Of a stretch of 64,000 nucleotides of DNA, positions 10,568 through 19,567 are shown in pieces. Under the pieces are notes generated by a model. That model did not search any database. It worked only from the letters and a program-made list of their open reading frames with translations, and was not told the DNA's origin. The DNA comes from Lunularia cruciata (Eukaryota; Streptophyta; Marchantiopsida; Lunulariales; Lunulariaceae). The translations under genes and the position numbers were made by a program. The DNA is taken from contig OX419755.1 in assembly GCA_948567375.1 (NCBI GenBank), positions 20,651,001 to 20,715,000 on the forward strand, given 5' to 3'. The first letter of the stretch is position 1, and every line of letters starts with the position of its first letter.

Positions 10568-11773
10568 GCTTGGAGTGGAGCCTTTGTACCATCAAGAGAT
10601 GAGAGTGAGGATGAGCTTCCAGAGGCGATTGCTTTGACACCTCTAGATACCACACTCATTGCTTGGCAGTATCCAGTAGAGGGGATATGCCTATTGGAGT
10701 TGTTTGGTGGGATCAGCACCGGACTAGTTGCGGTGTTACAGGCGGGTATCCGAGTACAGAGGTACTTGTATGTAGAGAGAGATGAAACTGCTAGGTGAGT
10801 CTCTCTACATCATGTGGCACACTTGGCCTATTGGTATCCGGAGTTATTACCAATGTCAGCAGTCAGAGGTTACCAGAAGGCCTTACCAGGAGACATTTCC
10901 TTATTAGGGGCGCATGACCTAGAGGAACATGGGCCTATTCACTTGGTGATTTTTGGATGGCCATGTCAGGGACATACACGTGCGGTCCATGGTTTGGGTC
11001 TTCAGGATCCTTGTTTTGGTGTGTTTTGGGAGATGTTACGGATACTACGACATCTCCAGGTTCATCAGTCTGTTTCTCTAGCTTACCTTTTGGAGAACGT
11101 TCCTTTGATGGGTGATTCTTGCACTAGAGTGGTGGCGAGTACACATTAGGTCCATTCTTGGATGGGACCAGCTGTATTGTTAGATGCAACCAGAGTGGGA
11201 TCACGGGCTCATCGTCTTCGTCTTTGGTGGACGAACTTCTTACCCAGAGAGGTTCTACAACGTGCTTATGATGGGATTCAACGACTTGACTATATCCTTG
11301 TTGATGATATCTTGGATGTTGGGCGTCAGTCTTAGATAGTGGTAGTGGCTGGTAGGTCACCTATGGCAGTGGTAAACCTAGTTGGACAGCCTAGAGCCGC
11401 ATTTCCCACACTCATGAGTTTCCCAGGCTCTCATGCTTTTCAAGAGAGGGGACCTGGACTTGTTTGGGACTCACAGTTACAGCAGTTGGTGGAGCCCAAC
11501 GCTGATGAGAGAGAGCGGGCGATGGGTTTTTGCACCGGTATTACCGCTGTTCCAGCAGTGTCAGAGGCATCCAGGCGTCAAGTGTTAGGTCAGGCTATGG
11601 ACCTGAATTGTTTGACCTGGATTGTGAGCCTTGGCTTGGCAGAGCAACGTAGGATGCGCTTGATAGGCATCACCACTTGGACACTTGTGAGCCATGTGCC
11701 TATCGAGACGATTCAGGCACATGCTGGGACCGAGTGGACATGGTATTCTTGGGACACATCCAGTAGCTACTAG
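10568..11773 (+). pseudogene. DNMT3-type cytosine-5 DNA methyltransferase domain inside the gypsy polyprotein
   Basis: This would transfer methyl groups from S-adenosylmethionine to cytosine C5 in DNA. All core motifs can be read in one frame. Motif I is LELFGGISTGL (10694-10726). The acidic motif-II segment is YLYVERDETAR. Motif IV is FGWPCQGH, with the catalytic Cys codon at 10964-10966. Motif VI is YLLENVPLM (ENV at 11093-11101). Motif VIII is SRAHRLRLWWTN (11201-11236), and the IX/X segment has ERERAMGFCTGIT and RRQVLGQAMDL (about 11510-11610). The order I-IV-VI-VIII-X is not permuted, so it is not a DRM-type enzyme. The motif VI and VIII wording is closest to DNMT3. Stops at 10796 (TGA), 11147 (TAG), 11333 (TAG) and 11771 (TAG) break it. 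The frame is shared with protease and gag, so it was part of Gag-Pol and is not a later insertion. The catalytic residues survive but the reading frame does not. Confidence 0.88.
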
Positions 11774-12030
11774 GGAGAGTGGTCTACTTGGAGTCCATCC
11801 AGGTGAGCGTGGGCTACTTGGATTACACCCTTGGTCCACATGGGATGTAGCTAGAGGAAGTCTGGAGCTTGCAGCCAGAGTGGAGGGAGTTTTTCACATA
11901 GAGGTTGGGACCTCTAGTGGTCTGGAGCATGACACTATTGCTCCCAAGGGCCCAGTGTAGTAGCCAGTCAGTACGTCTTTCACTCCTACTACAGTTACAG
12001 AGGATACTTGGGAGCCAGATCTTTGGACCC

Positions 12031-13813
12031 AAGCTTATTGGAGAGGAAAGACGGAGGGTTTGGAGGTTCTTGAGGAGTCACACGAGTTGTTTTGCCTTCA
12101 GTATGAAGGATTTGGGTGCTCTGAAGGGACCTGGTATACGGATTGAGCTGACTAGCGACACACCAGTTTTCTGACGTCCTTATCGATATAGTGATATGGA
12201 GAAGACATTGATTCAAAGCCGGAGTAGTGACCTTTTTGAGGCTGGTTTGGTGGAGATTTCACATGGAGAGTATGCATCAGCGACAATGATGCCAGCCAAG
12301 AAGGATATGCATGGCAACTATACAAATAGGCAGATGTGTGGAGATTACCGTCCTATCAACCGACAGACTAGGGCTGATCGGTATGCCATGCCTACACCGG
12401 AGGAGATTTTTGATGCGATTGGGCATGCAAAGGTCTTCAGTACTTTGGATCTTTGAGCAGGATATCATCAATTGCCGATCAAGGAGGAGGATAAGTCCAA
12501 GACAACATTTTGGGCTATTGATCCTCACGACAAGGAGGTGTTATATCAGTGGAGGTTCTTACCATTTGGGTTGAAGAACGCTCCTGCTGAGTTCCAGAGG
12601 GTCATGGATAGGATCCTAGCTGGATTGGATTTTTCTCGGTGCTATATTGATGACATTTTGGTTTATAGCACTACTGTGGAGCAGCATGAGAGACAGTTGT
12701 TGGAGGTGTTTGAGAGGTTGAGATCTCATGGACTCAAAATTACATCCTGGGAAGTGTAGGTTCTTCCATGAGCAGGTTGAGTATTTGGGTCACACTATCT
12801 ACCCCGGAGGACTTGGTGTTCAGCAGACCAAGGTGGAGGCTATTGCACGTATTCCTTGGCCTACGAATGTGAGCAGAGTGCAAGCATTCCTTGGGTTGGC
12901 GAACTTCTATCGCCGCTATGTTAGAGGATTTAGTGTTATTGCCAAGGCCTTGACAAAGCTGACCAAGCTTACACAGGAGTGGTGTTGGGGAGATGAGCAA
13001 GAGAGAGCTTTTGTAGAGCTCAAGGAGAGGTTGACATCTGCTCCTATTTTGAGGAGACCAATCAGGGGACGACCATTTCAGGTTCACACTAATTGGAGTA
13101 TGTTGGGGCTTGGAGCGGTGCTCACCCAGCATGATGATGAGGGGAAGGAGTTTGTGGTGGCCTATGCTAGTCGCTCCAACAATTCAGCGGAGGCGAAGTA
13201 TAGTTCATATGAGGGAGAGTGCTTGGCAGCAGTTTGGGCAGTAGCACATTTCCGATGTTACCTATTTGGTAAACCCTTCACTCTCATCACTGATCATCAG
13301 CCGCTAAAGTGGTTGATGAAGTCCGACAAGCTTTCAGGGAAGCTTGCACGATGGGCTCTGATTTTACAGGAGTATGATTTCACGGTTGTTCACAGACCTG
13401 GAATGGTGAATCGTGATGCAGATGGGTTGAGTAGAATCCCATGTCCCAGCCAGCAGGATCAGACCGGAGCACGTTGGCATGGTGAGATAGATGAGGAGAT
13501 GGTGCCAGGTTGGCATGCATCGGCCTTTCTATGTATATTTGCAAAGGCTTTGGTGGTATCTCTCTCAGCGCATACAGGAGGAGTTATTGAGGTCACAGAT
13601 CCAGAGAGTGAAGATATTTGTATAGTTCAGCGAGACATTCATGATGATGTCTTAGTCATGGACTATCTTTGCACTGGTGATATGGGTGGCACAGTTGGGG
13701 CCAAGGAGAGAGACCGTGTTCTTCAACAAGCCAGACGGTTCAGATTGGACGGTAGACACCTTTTGTGTGTATGGGAGGATGGTAGAGTACGAGTAGTACC
13801 ACTTCCATCATAG
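12031..13813 (+). pseudogene. Reverse transcriptase and RNase H of the methyltransferase gypsy element
   Basis: RT converts element RNA to cDNA, and RNase H removes the RNA strand. RT lies in a different frame from the methyltransferase. Visible blocks are CFAFSMKDLG, RPYRYSDMEK, GEYASATMMPAKK, MCGDYRPINRQT, AMPTPEEIFDAIG, FSTLDL, QWRFLPFGLKNAPAEFQRVM and the catalytic YIDDIL (about 12643). TGA stops at 12172 and 12454 sit where family members usually have Arg. A one-base insertion near 12735-12745 shifts the frame before HPGKCRFFHEQVEYLGHTI. Thumb, connection and RNase H follow (AYASRSNN, YSSYEGECLAAVWA, LITDHQPLKWL). The first RNase H Asp of the usual 'HTDWS' block reads Asn here (HTNWS, about 13087-13101). 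A TAG at 13811 separates it from integrase. Confidence 0.92.
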
Positions 13814-14930
13814 AGACCACAGTTGGTCCGTCATGCTCATGAGGAGCTAGGACATTTTGGAGTCAAGCATACATATAGCTTACTCAAGAGTCATTATTGG
13901 TGGCGCGGTGTGCAGACCAAGGTACAACAATTTGTTGCCAGATGTGTGGTTTGTGACCAAGTTAGAGCATCATTCAATGCTCCTACGCCACAGTTACACC
14001 CATTACCTATCATGGGATTGGGTTACCGTTGGAGTTTGGACTTTGCCGGACCTTTACTGTGGACTGTGAGACATCATCGGTATGTTTTGGTGATGGTGAA
14101 GCACTTCTCCAAGTGGATTGATTTGGTGGCACTTCCTGACAAGTCTAGTGAAGGGACAACTTACTCGTTCTTGGATCGAGTTCTTAGTCATTTTGGTGCA
14201 CCAGGTGAGGTTTTGACTAATCAGGGTATAGAGTTCTTGGGAGAGTTTCAGGTCTTGTGTGATAAGGCTTTGATTGATCATCGTACTACATCCCAAGATC
14301 ACCCTGAGGCAGATGGCTTAGCAGAGAGAGTGGTTCAGACAGTGAAGAGAGGATTGCAAAAGTATGGTTTGCAGAGAGGCCACTTGGGAGATTGGGATCT
14401 CCAATTACCTTGGTTGGCCATGGGCTATCGGTTCAGCTGGCAAGCCTCCTTAGCATCCTTCTCTCCATACTTTCTACTCTATGGACGAGATCCAGATTTA
14501 CCTGCAGCCATTTGTCAAGATGCTACTATAGTTTTGGACTTGGATGACCCCGATGTATGGATGAGCGCATGTTCTCAGCGGGCAAAGATCTTTCGAAGAG
14601 TGATGCCGATGGCCTTTGAGAACTTGGCAATTGCTCAGCATAGAGATACTTTACGCTATGCTACCATTTTAGGACGAGGTTATAGACCCTTGATCCGTCG
14701 ATTTCATCCAGGTATTATGTATATCTACAGCAGACAGCACCGACGACACTTGATGTTTCTACAGGCCGCACTATCTTGAGAGTGCACGAGATTTTGCCAT
14801 CTAGAGTCCTTGTGTTAGAAGGACGTGATGGTGTTGTTTGGAAGGATCATGTGCGCAATTGTGCGCCATGCCACCTCCCAAACATTGATGGTACTATGGA
14901 CCCAAGCTTGGCACTTGTACGTGCAGGCTT
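13814..14930 (+). pseudogene. Integrase of the methyltransferase gypsy element
   Basis: Integrase inserts the cDNA into the chromosome. The N-terminal HHCC zinc finger is present (HAHEELGHFG and CVVCDQ, about 13832-13965). The catalytic core has WSLDFAGPL with the first Asp. The second catalytic position reads VLTNQGIEFLGEF, with Asn where the DDE triad needs Asp (about 14213). The Glu is present in HPEADGLAERVVQTVK. After about 14716 a one-base loss shifts the frame. The C-terminal segment continues in the new frame with a YLQQTAPTTLDV-type strand, LEGRDGVVWKDHVRN and CAPCHLPNID (to about 14910), which is typical of this gypsy clade. The PHD finger then follows directly. Confidence 0.9.
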
Positions 14931-14934
14931 GAGG

Positions 14935-15126
14935 TGTATGTTATGTGGCTCTTCTGGTGGAGCTGCTACTATGTTAGTGTGTGATAGTTGTTCGAGAGGA
15001 TGGCATATGACGTGTATGACTCCTCCCCTCATGGTGGTTCCTCAGGGATAGTGGTTATGTCCTAGATGTACTTGACCTATAGCTAGTTCATTCTTTATAT
15101 GGTATAGATTGCAGACAGACGACTAA
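14935..15126 (+). pseudogene. PHD finger at the C-terminus of integrase
   Basis: A full C4-H-C3 zinc-binding pattern is visible. It consists of CMLC (14935-14946), CDSC, GWH, MTC, and a final W-x-C-x-x-C (ending 15069), with the usual PHD spacing between pairs. PHD fingers read histone H3 tails. On an integrase it would be a targeting module, comparable in role (by inference) to the chromodomain of chromoviruses. A TAG at 15049-15051 lies just before the last Trp. TGA at 15073-15075 follows the last Cys and may be the true end, or another decay stop before TAA at 15124-15126. The frame is that of the integrase tail. Confidence 0.82.
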
Positions 15127-15243
15127 CAATGGGGCTCCATAGCACCCGGCCTCCTGATCTTTGCCCATTAGAGGGTATACCATATACTTAGAGTAGATGG
15201 CTATCTAGAGTTAGAGGGACCTAACCGCCAGCTAGGGGGGCGA

Positions 15244-15907
15244 TTGTGGCACTTTAGAGTCTATGTATGACTTATGTGTGAGTTGTGTTTCTATAGTGTA
15301 TGATGTTGACAGCGATGTATGTTGTGTAGCGATGTATATACGCACGACAACTGTCACGCCATTTGTAGTTCCGCATCTAGATGCTCGGACACTAGAGTTC
15401 CAGTGATAGTAGTTAGAGTTATTCTAGTAGTTTCTCAGAGACTACTTTCCGATGGTTAGATTTTGTGTTCCGGGTACTGACTTCATGGTGGGGCCCACCG
15501 TCACTTTGCATGGTTTGCACCGTCGAGTGTGCCGTCAGCGGGACCGTTAGAGTTTCAGTGCTAGCTCGAGTCCATGGGGTATAGTTTCGAAGTGAGCTCC
15601 AGAGAGCTCGCTTCTCTGATGTTGAGCCTTCGAGTTCCTGGCTATGGTGGACAGAGGCCGGCGAACGTCACCTGGATTCTCTATGCTTGAGTGGGTGTGA
15701 CTTGACTGTAATCAGCGCCCAGTTGTTGGTAGTTTATAGAGTGAGAGATCAAGTACTGATCTGAGTTGAGTTTAGTTGAGAGTGTTAAGCAATATGATTA
15801 TTGTGGCACTTTAGAGTCTATGTATGACTTATGTGTGAGTTGTGTTTCTATAGTGTATGATGTTGACAGCGATGTATGTTGCGTACTGATGTATATACGC
15901 ACGACAA
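15244..15907 (+). repeat. 3' LTR region with a duplicated 107-bp segment
   Basis: A G-run (gctaggggggcgat, ending 15244) looks like a polypurine tract. It is followed by TGTGGCACTTTAG and 107 bp ending CGACAA (15244-15350), then a C, then TGTCACGCCATTTG up to GATTA (15352-15800), which matches the 5' LTR. The same 107 bp come again (15801-15907, about three differences). Read as TGTC...GACA (15352-15906), the LTR has matching 4-bp inverted ends. Read as TGTGGCAC onward, it starts right after the G-run. The exact LTR limits are therefore open. Confidence 0.75.
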
Positions 15908-18400
15908 GGTTCTGGTGTTTATAGATTTGATGCTTTTAAGCTTACAAGGTTAACGGTCCAACGTACACCCTTCTAATTCAAGGAGGTGAAGAACCCAGAA
16001 AGAAATAAAGTGGAGAACAGATCAAAGGGTTTGAGAAGGTCTTGGGATCACTATTGGGGTGATGAACTCAAGGGCCAAAACTATTCTTGATGTAACACAC
16101 GGGTAGTTGAAGGCATGGATAACCAGTCCTTTCCTAACCCAAATAGACTGAATTGTTGAAATAATTTGTCTTATGATCTACTTTTCATACATCATGTTGG
16201 AAGTGGAAAGAGGCGAAGTTTAAGGGTAGTTGTAGGCTTTAGATCATTTCTCATGAAATCTGGAATTAACATCTAGATTTTAGTTACATATATGAAGAAA
16301 CGTTTCTGATTTACATGGACGTCTACTCAAAAGACATTTGGACTAATATGTTAAATTTGGAGCAGTTAATGCTGACTTAATAATCTAGAGACATATTGCA
16401 TATAGGATATCAGAATTCGCCAGAGGCACTCCTCATGTACTAACCATGTCCGACCTTCACATAACAGAGTGACTCAAGTTTCAGAGTTTGGAGTCCAAAC
16501 CATGACTCGCAAAACTTTTGTGTTGTGGGTAATTCAAGTCATGACCGCTTCACAACATTCCTTTCCTGATTTGACTTTTCTTAGTTTTTCGTTTATCTAT
16601 TATAGAATGGTTCGATATATATATGATGAACTTTTTACGTACGTGTAGTGCATGAAATCCTTGACAGTGCATTTAACTTTAGAGCTAACAATGGTCGAAC
16701 TATTTGCTGAAATATGGCGTCGAAGCCAAACGCATGTATCCCATGGAGTTGGAGGAACGTGAGCTGCAACGAGTATACTTGGAGTCAAGGTTAATCAAAA
16801 CATTGAACATGACCTCGTGCACTGTAGTGAGATTCCACGAATTTGAGGGAAGATGGTACTAATCCATAATCATTTGGTCAGTGGATATGAGGGTATTTGG
16901 ATAATGGGGATATGAGGATATTTGGATAAAGGATGCCATTTGATGGCATCCATTTATACATGACTAAACGCACCAATTCAGCCTCGACTTTCACTGATCA
17001 TATATAGTTGACCATGGATACAGCACAAATACAGCAAATCCAGAGAGAGAGAGAGATCTGTTACCCATTAGTGAGGATTTTCATATGCATGATGTGATGA
17101 GCAGCAGAACTTCATGACCTTGGAGGAATCAACGAAAATGGCACTTGATGCAAATAACAAAGTTAATAATAAGCTTTTAAGTGTGCATCTATGAAACTGA
17201 TAAATGAGGAGAACTCAGACTCTGACAGCCGTTGATAGATTCTTCCGGAAGTAGAATCCTAATTACTCACGCTTTTAGCGTGAGTCATTAAGAGAAATTG
17301 TGGAGGCCATTTATCACAGTGGGGCTGTTAAAGTTGGGTCTAATAACGCCCTTGTTCGAGCAGGCAGAAAGAATAGCACAAGGCAGACCATGACACAAAG
17401 TACCTATACCTGTCATTGAAAGATTTAATAATTAGATCCCGAGAGGTATTGCTGAAGCCACTCCTTGAAATGAACAAGATGCTTTCCAGTTAGCACATTC
17501 CAGTTGAAACCTCTATTCCACAGGATATTTATTTAACTGTAGGGGCGCAGCAGATCTCATGTATGCCAAAAACGACAAAAGTTACGTAAGGCTTGAGCTT
17601 GGATTGATGACTTCTGAGCTGAGATAAGTGCATACTGTACCTGGGCTTGGGCCTTGACAGGACAACGGATCCAGTACGCCTGCAACAGTGGGACACTGAT
17701 GGGTCCAACAGGAGAACCTTCTGCTTGTTACAAGAACATTTACTGGCATAAGAATAGTATCTTCTCGGAGTTACATCAGATGATTCCACATCCATGTTTA
17801 CCATAGGGGAAATATTACAATAATTTCTGAACGATTTCTCTACGTAGTAAGTTCGTTAGTTTGTAACATTTTAAAGGTGCGGAGTTGTTTGGGTCTGGTA
17901 TGTGGACTCTTAAGTGGTAGTGTATGAGTTTCTATTGAATGGGTTGAAGTTGATTATTAAATTGACTACAATCTCGACACATTTTGTCGATCACTTAAAA
18001 CCCCATGAGAATGTACGCTTGCTATCATGGCCACCTTTCATAATACAAATCGCTACCATGGGTATCCACTGGGCTTGTTGAGACAAATTCTAGGCGCAAA
18101 GTTTGAAGGTAGTGTCTCCGTAATTTCCAAGGGAATTGTAGTTCACCTTAGTAACTTTGGCTATTCACTGTTCCTTCAAGTGTCAAAATATGGAGGTAGG
18201 AGTCCCGTTTGAAGAGGTTTACACCGTCTGCTGTGGGAACCGACGAATGTGCCGTGAGGTATGAGCTAACAGCAGCACTGTAGGAGGTGAAGGGAAGAAG
18301 AACACGGAACCGGATGTAGACAGTCAAACGGATGCATAGCCGCCGGTAGGCTAGTGAGCGAACCGGAACCTGCCATGTGTCAGTGCTGGATTTACCGACG
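15908..18400. other. Intergenic stretch, no gene recognised
   Basis: No supported coding frame. It holds a short direct duplication 'ggatatgaggatatttggat' near 16886-16925, a (GA)5 run near 17045, and a 9-bp perfect hairpin (17265-17273 with 17277-17285) containing TGAGTCAT. Confidence 0.45.
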
Positions 18401-19504
18401 GGTGTCATGGGGGTAAAACCAGCGTGCGCTCTTGCTACTGTAGACCTGCTACCATCTGTCGCATCCCACCGGGAACCTCACATGCATTTGGCTCTGATTG
18501 AACGATAGTCCGAGCGCCACGGCTATCGCCGGTCATTCCTTTTGGTTCTAGAGTGCGACGCTCTCAATCCTTCTTCCTTCCGAAGACTTGTTCTGTAGAG
18601 TAAAGAGCGAGAGACGGAATGTGACAGAAATGACAGAAAAGGAGAGATGCGGCGATGAAATTCTCTCTTTCCTCTTTTCCCCTGGCGCTCGGAGTGAATG
18701 AATGAATGAATGAATTGATGGTAGAGCTCCGCCTGTGACAGCCTATAGGTGTAGTGTTTCTGGTTCCTGCATTTTCTACCTGCCGCTGCTGTAGCTGCGC
18801 CATCTGACTGTCGCTCTTCCCTGTCTCTTAGTTCGTTCGTTCCTTTCCCTTCGTTCATCTCTTAAGGGCCTTCCCTTCTTCGGTTGTTGTCTTTTTGTGT
18901 AGAGAGGAGCGCAGTAGGGCGAGTGCTTTAGTTATTCGACTCGTGCATATGCATCGGAGTGGAAATCCGGACAGGTTCCTTTTGCTGGTGTCCGTCTGGA
19001 TGGATGGAAGGGAGGAGTCCCTAGTGTTGCCCCGTTCACGGGACTCTGTGCCGTTGTTAATGTTGTTGGGTAAGTCAACAGCATAATTTGGTTGCCGCTG
19101 CTTCTTGTTGATGCCAGCGGCGAGGAATTCAGCACCTCTGCCTGTCTGTGTTTCGTGGCCATTCGAAGGCCGCGTGAGAGAGGAAGAGAGTATGTTAGGA
19201 GTCGGTGAGGTGAATCTGTACAATTGCTGAATTGTGTGCAAATCACCGTGGGAGGTTCCCGACCATTCCGCTCGGCAGGTGGCATGAGAGAGGCACAACT
19301 CCAGGGCGATTGTCATGTTCAGTTCGGTATGTAACTGAGTTGTGGCGCGCATGGTAATTAGAGAATTAGGTGATACGGAGAGGCTTCCGGTCCGGCCTCG
19401 TCTCGGGGTTCGGAAATGGAGTAGAATCAGGGGTTAGTAGGTCGTGCTAAGTTCTGCTATTTGTAGGGAGGGACAACATTCTTAGGGTTGAGGACTTCAA
19501 ACAG
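18401..19504 (+). promoter_or_regulatory. Upstream region and probable 5' UTR of ATG9
   Basis: A C/T- and G/A-rich stretch with an (AATG)n run near 18693-18715. It has open frames only on the opposite strand (for example 18855-19352), with no family signal. No TATA box in a convincing place was seen. The transcription start and any 5' UTR intron cannot be placed. Confidence 0.35.
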
Positions 19505-19567
19505 ATGGATTATAATTTGGATGAGTTGGATCAGACCAGGGGTACTTTACCCGTTGCAAATGGTTGA
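19505..19567 (+). promoter_or_regulatory. Upstream ORF overlapping the ATG9 start
   Basis: ATG at 19505 opens a 20-codon frame ending at TGA 19565-19567. It overlaps the candidate ATG9 start codons at 19521 and 19560 in another frame. If it lies in the mRNA, it would reduce initiation at those codons. Its first residues (MDYNLDELDQ) look protein-like, so a missed splice is an alternative. Confidence 0.4.

Larger units (their letters stand above)
5999..15907 (+). mobile_element. Decayed Ty3/gypsy LTR retrotransposon carrying a DNA methyltransferase and a PHD finger
   Basis: An element of about 9.9 kb is bounded by ~94%-similar terminal direct repeats. Gene order is gag (two zinc knuckles), aspartic protease, cytosine-5 DNA methyltransferase, RT, RNase H, integrase, PHD finger. 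Integrase downstream of RNase H is the gypsy order. Gag, protease and methyltransferase share one reading frame. RT is in another frame. A one-base insertion near 12735-12745 and a one-base loss near 14716 move the frame again. The 13 in-frame stops are all TGA or TAG. A 4-bp AGGT lies immediately outside the left TGTC end (5995-5998) and the right GACA end (15907-15910), a possible target duplication. No convincing primer binding site was found. The copy is certainly inactive. Confidence 0.9.

Noticed and set aside
10568-11773. A host DRM-type methyltransferase gene interrupted by retroelements
   Set aside because: Motif order is not permuted as in DRM, the frame is continuous with protease and gag, and no introns or host exons surround it.
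8804-15075. Stop-codon reassignment or programmed read-through to explain TGA and TAG stops in the element
   Set aside because: Host genes here end with ordinary stops, and the element also has frameshifts and lost catalytic residues. Decay by deamination is simpler.
18855-19352. 165-codon minus-strand frame upstream of ATG9
   Set aside because: No domain, no conserved pattern and biased composition. It overlaps the likely ATG9 promoter and 5' UTR, so it is taken as a chance frame.
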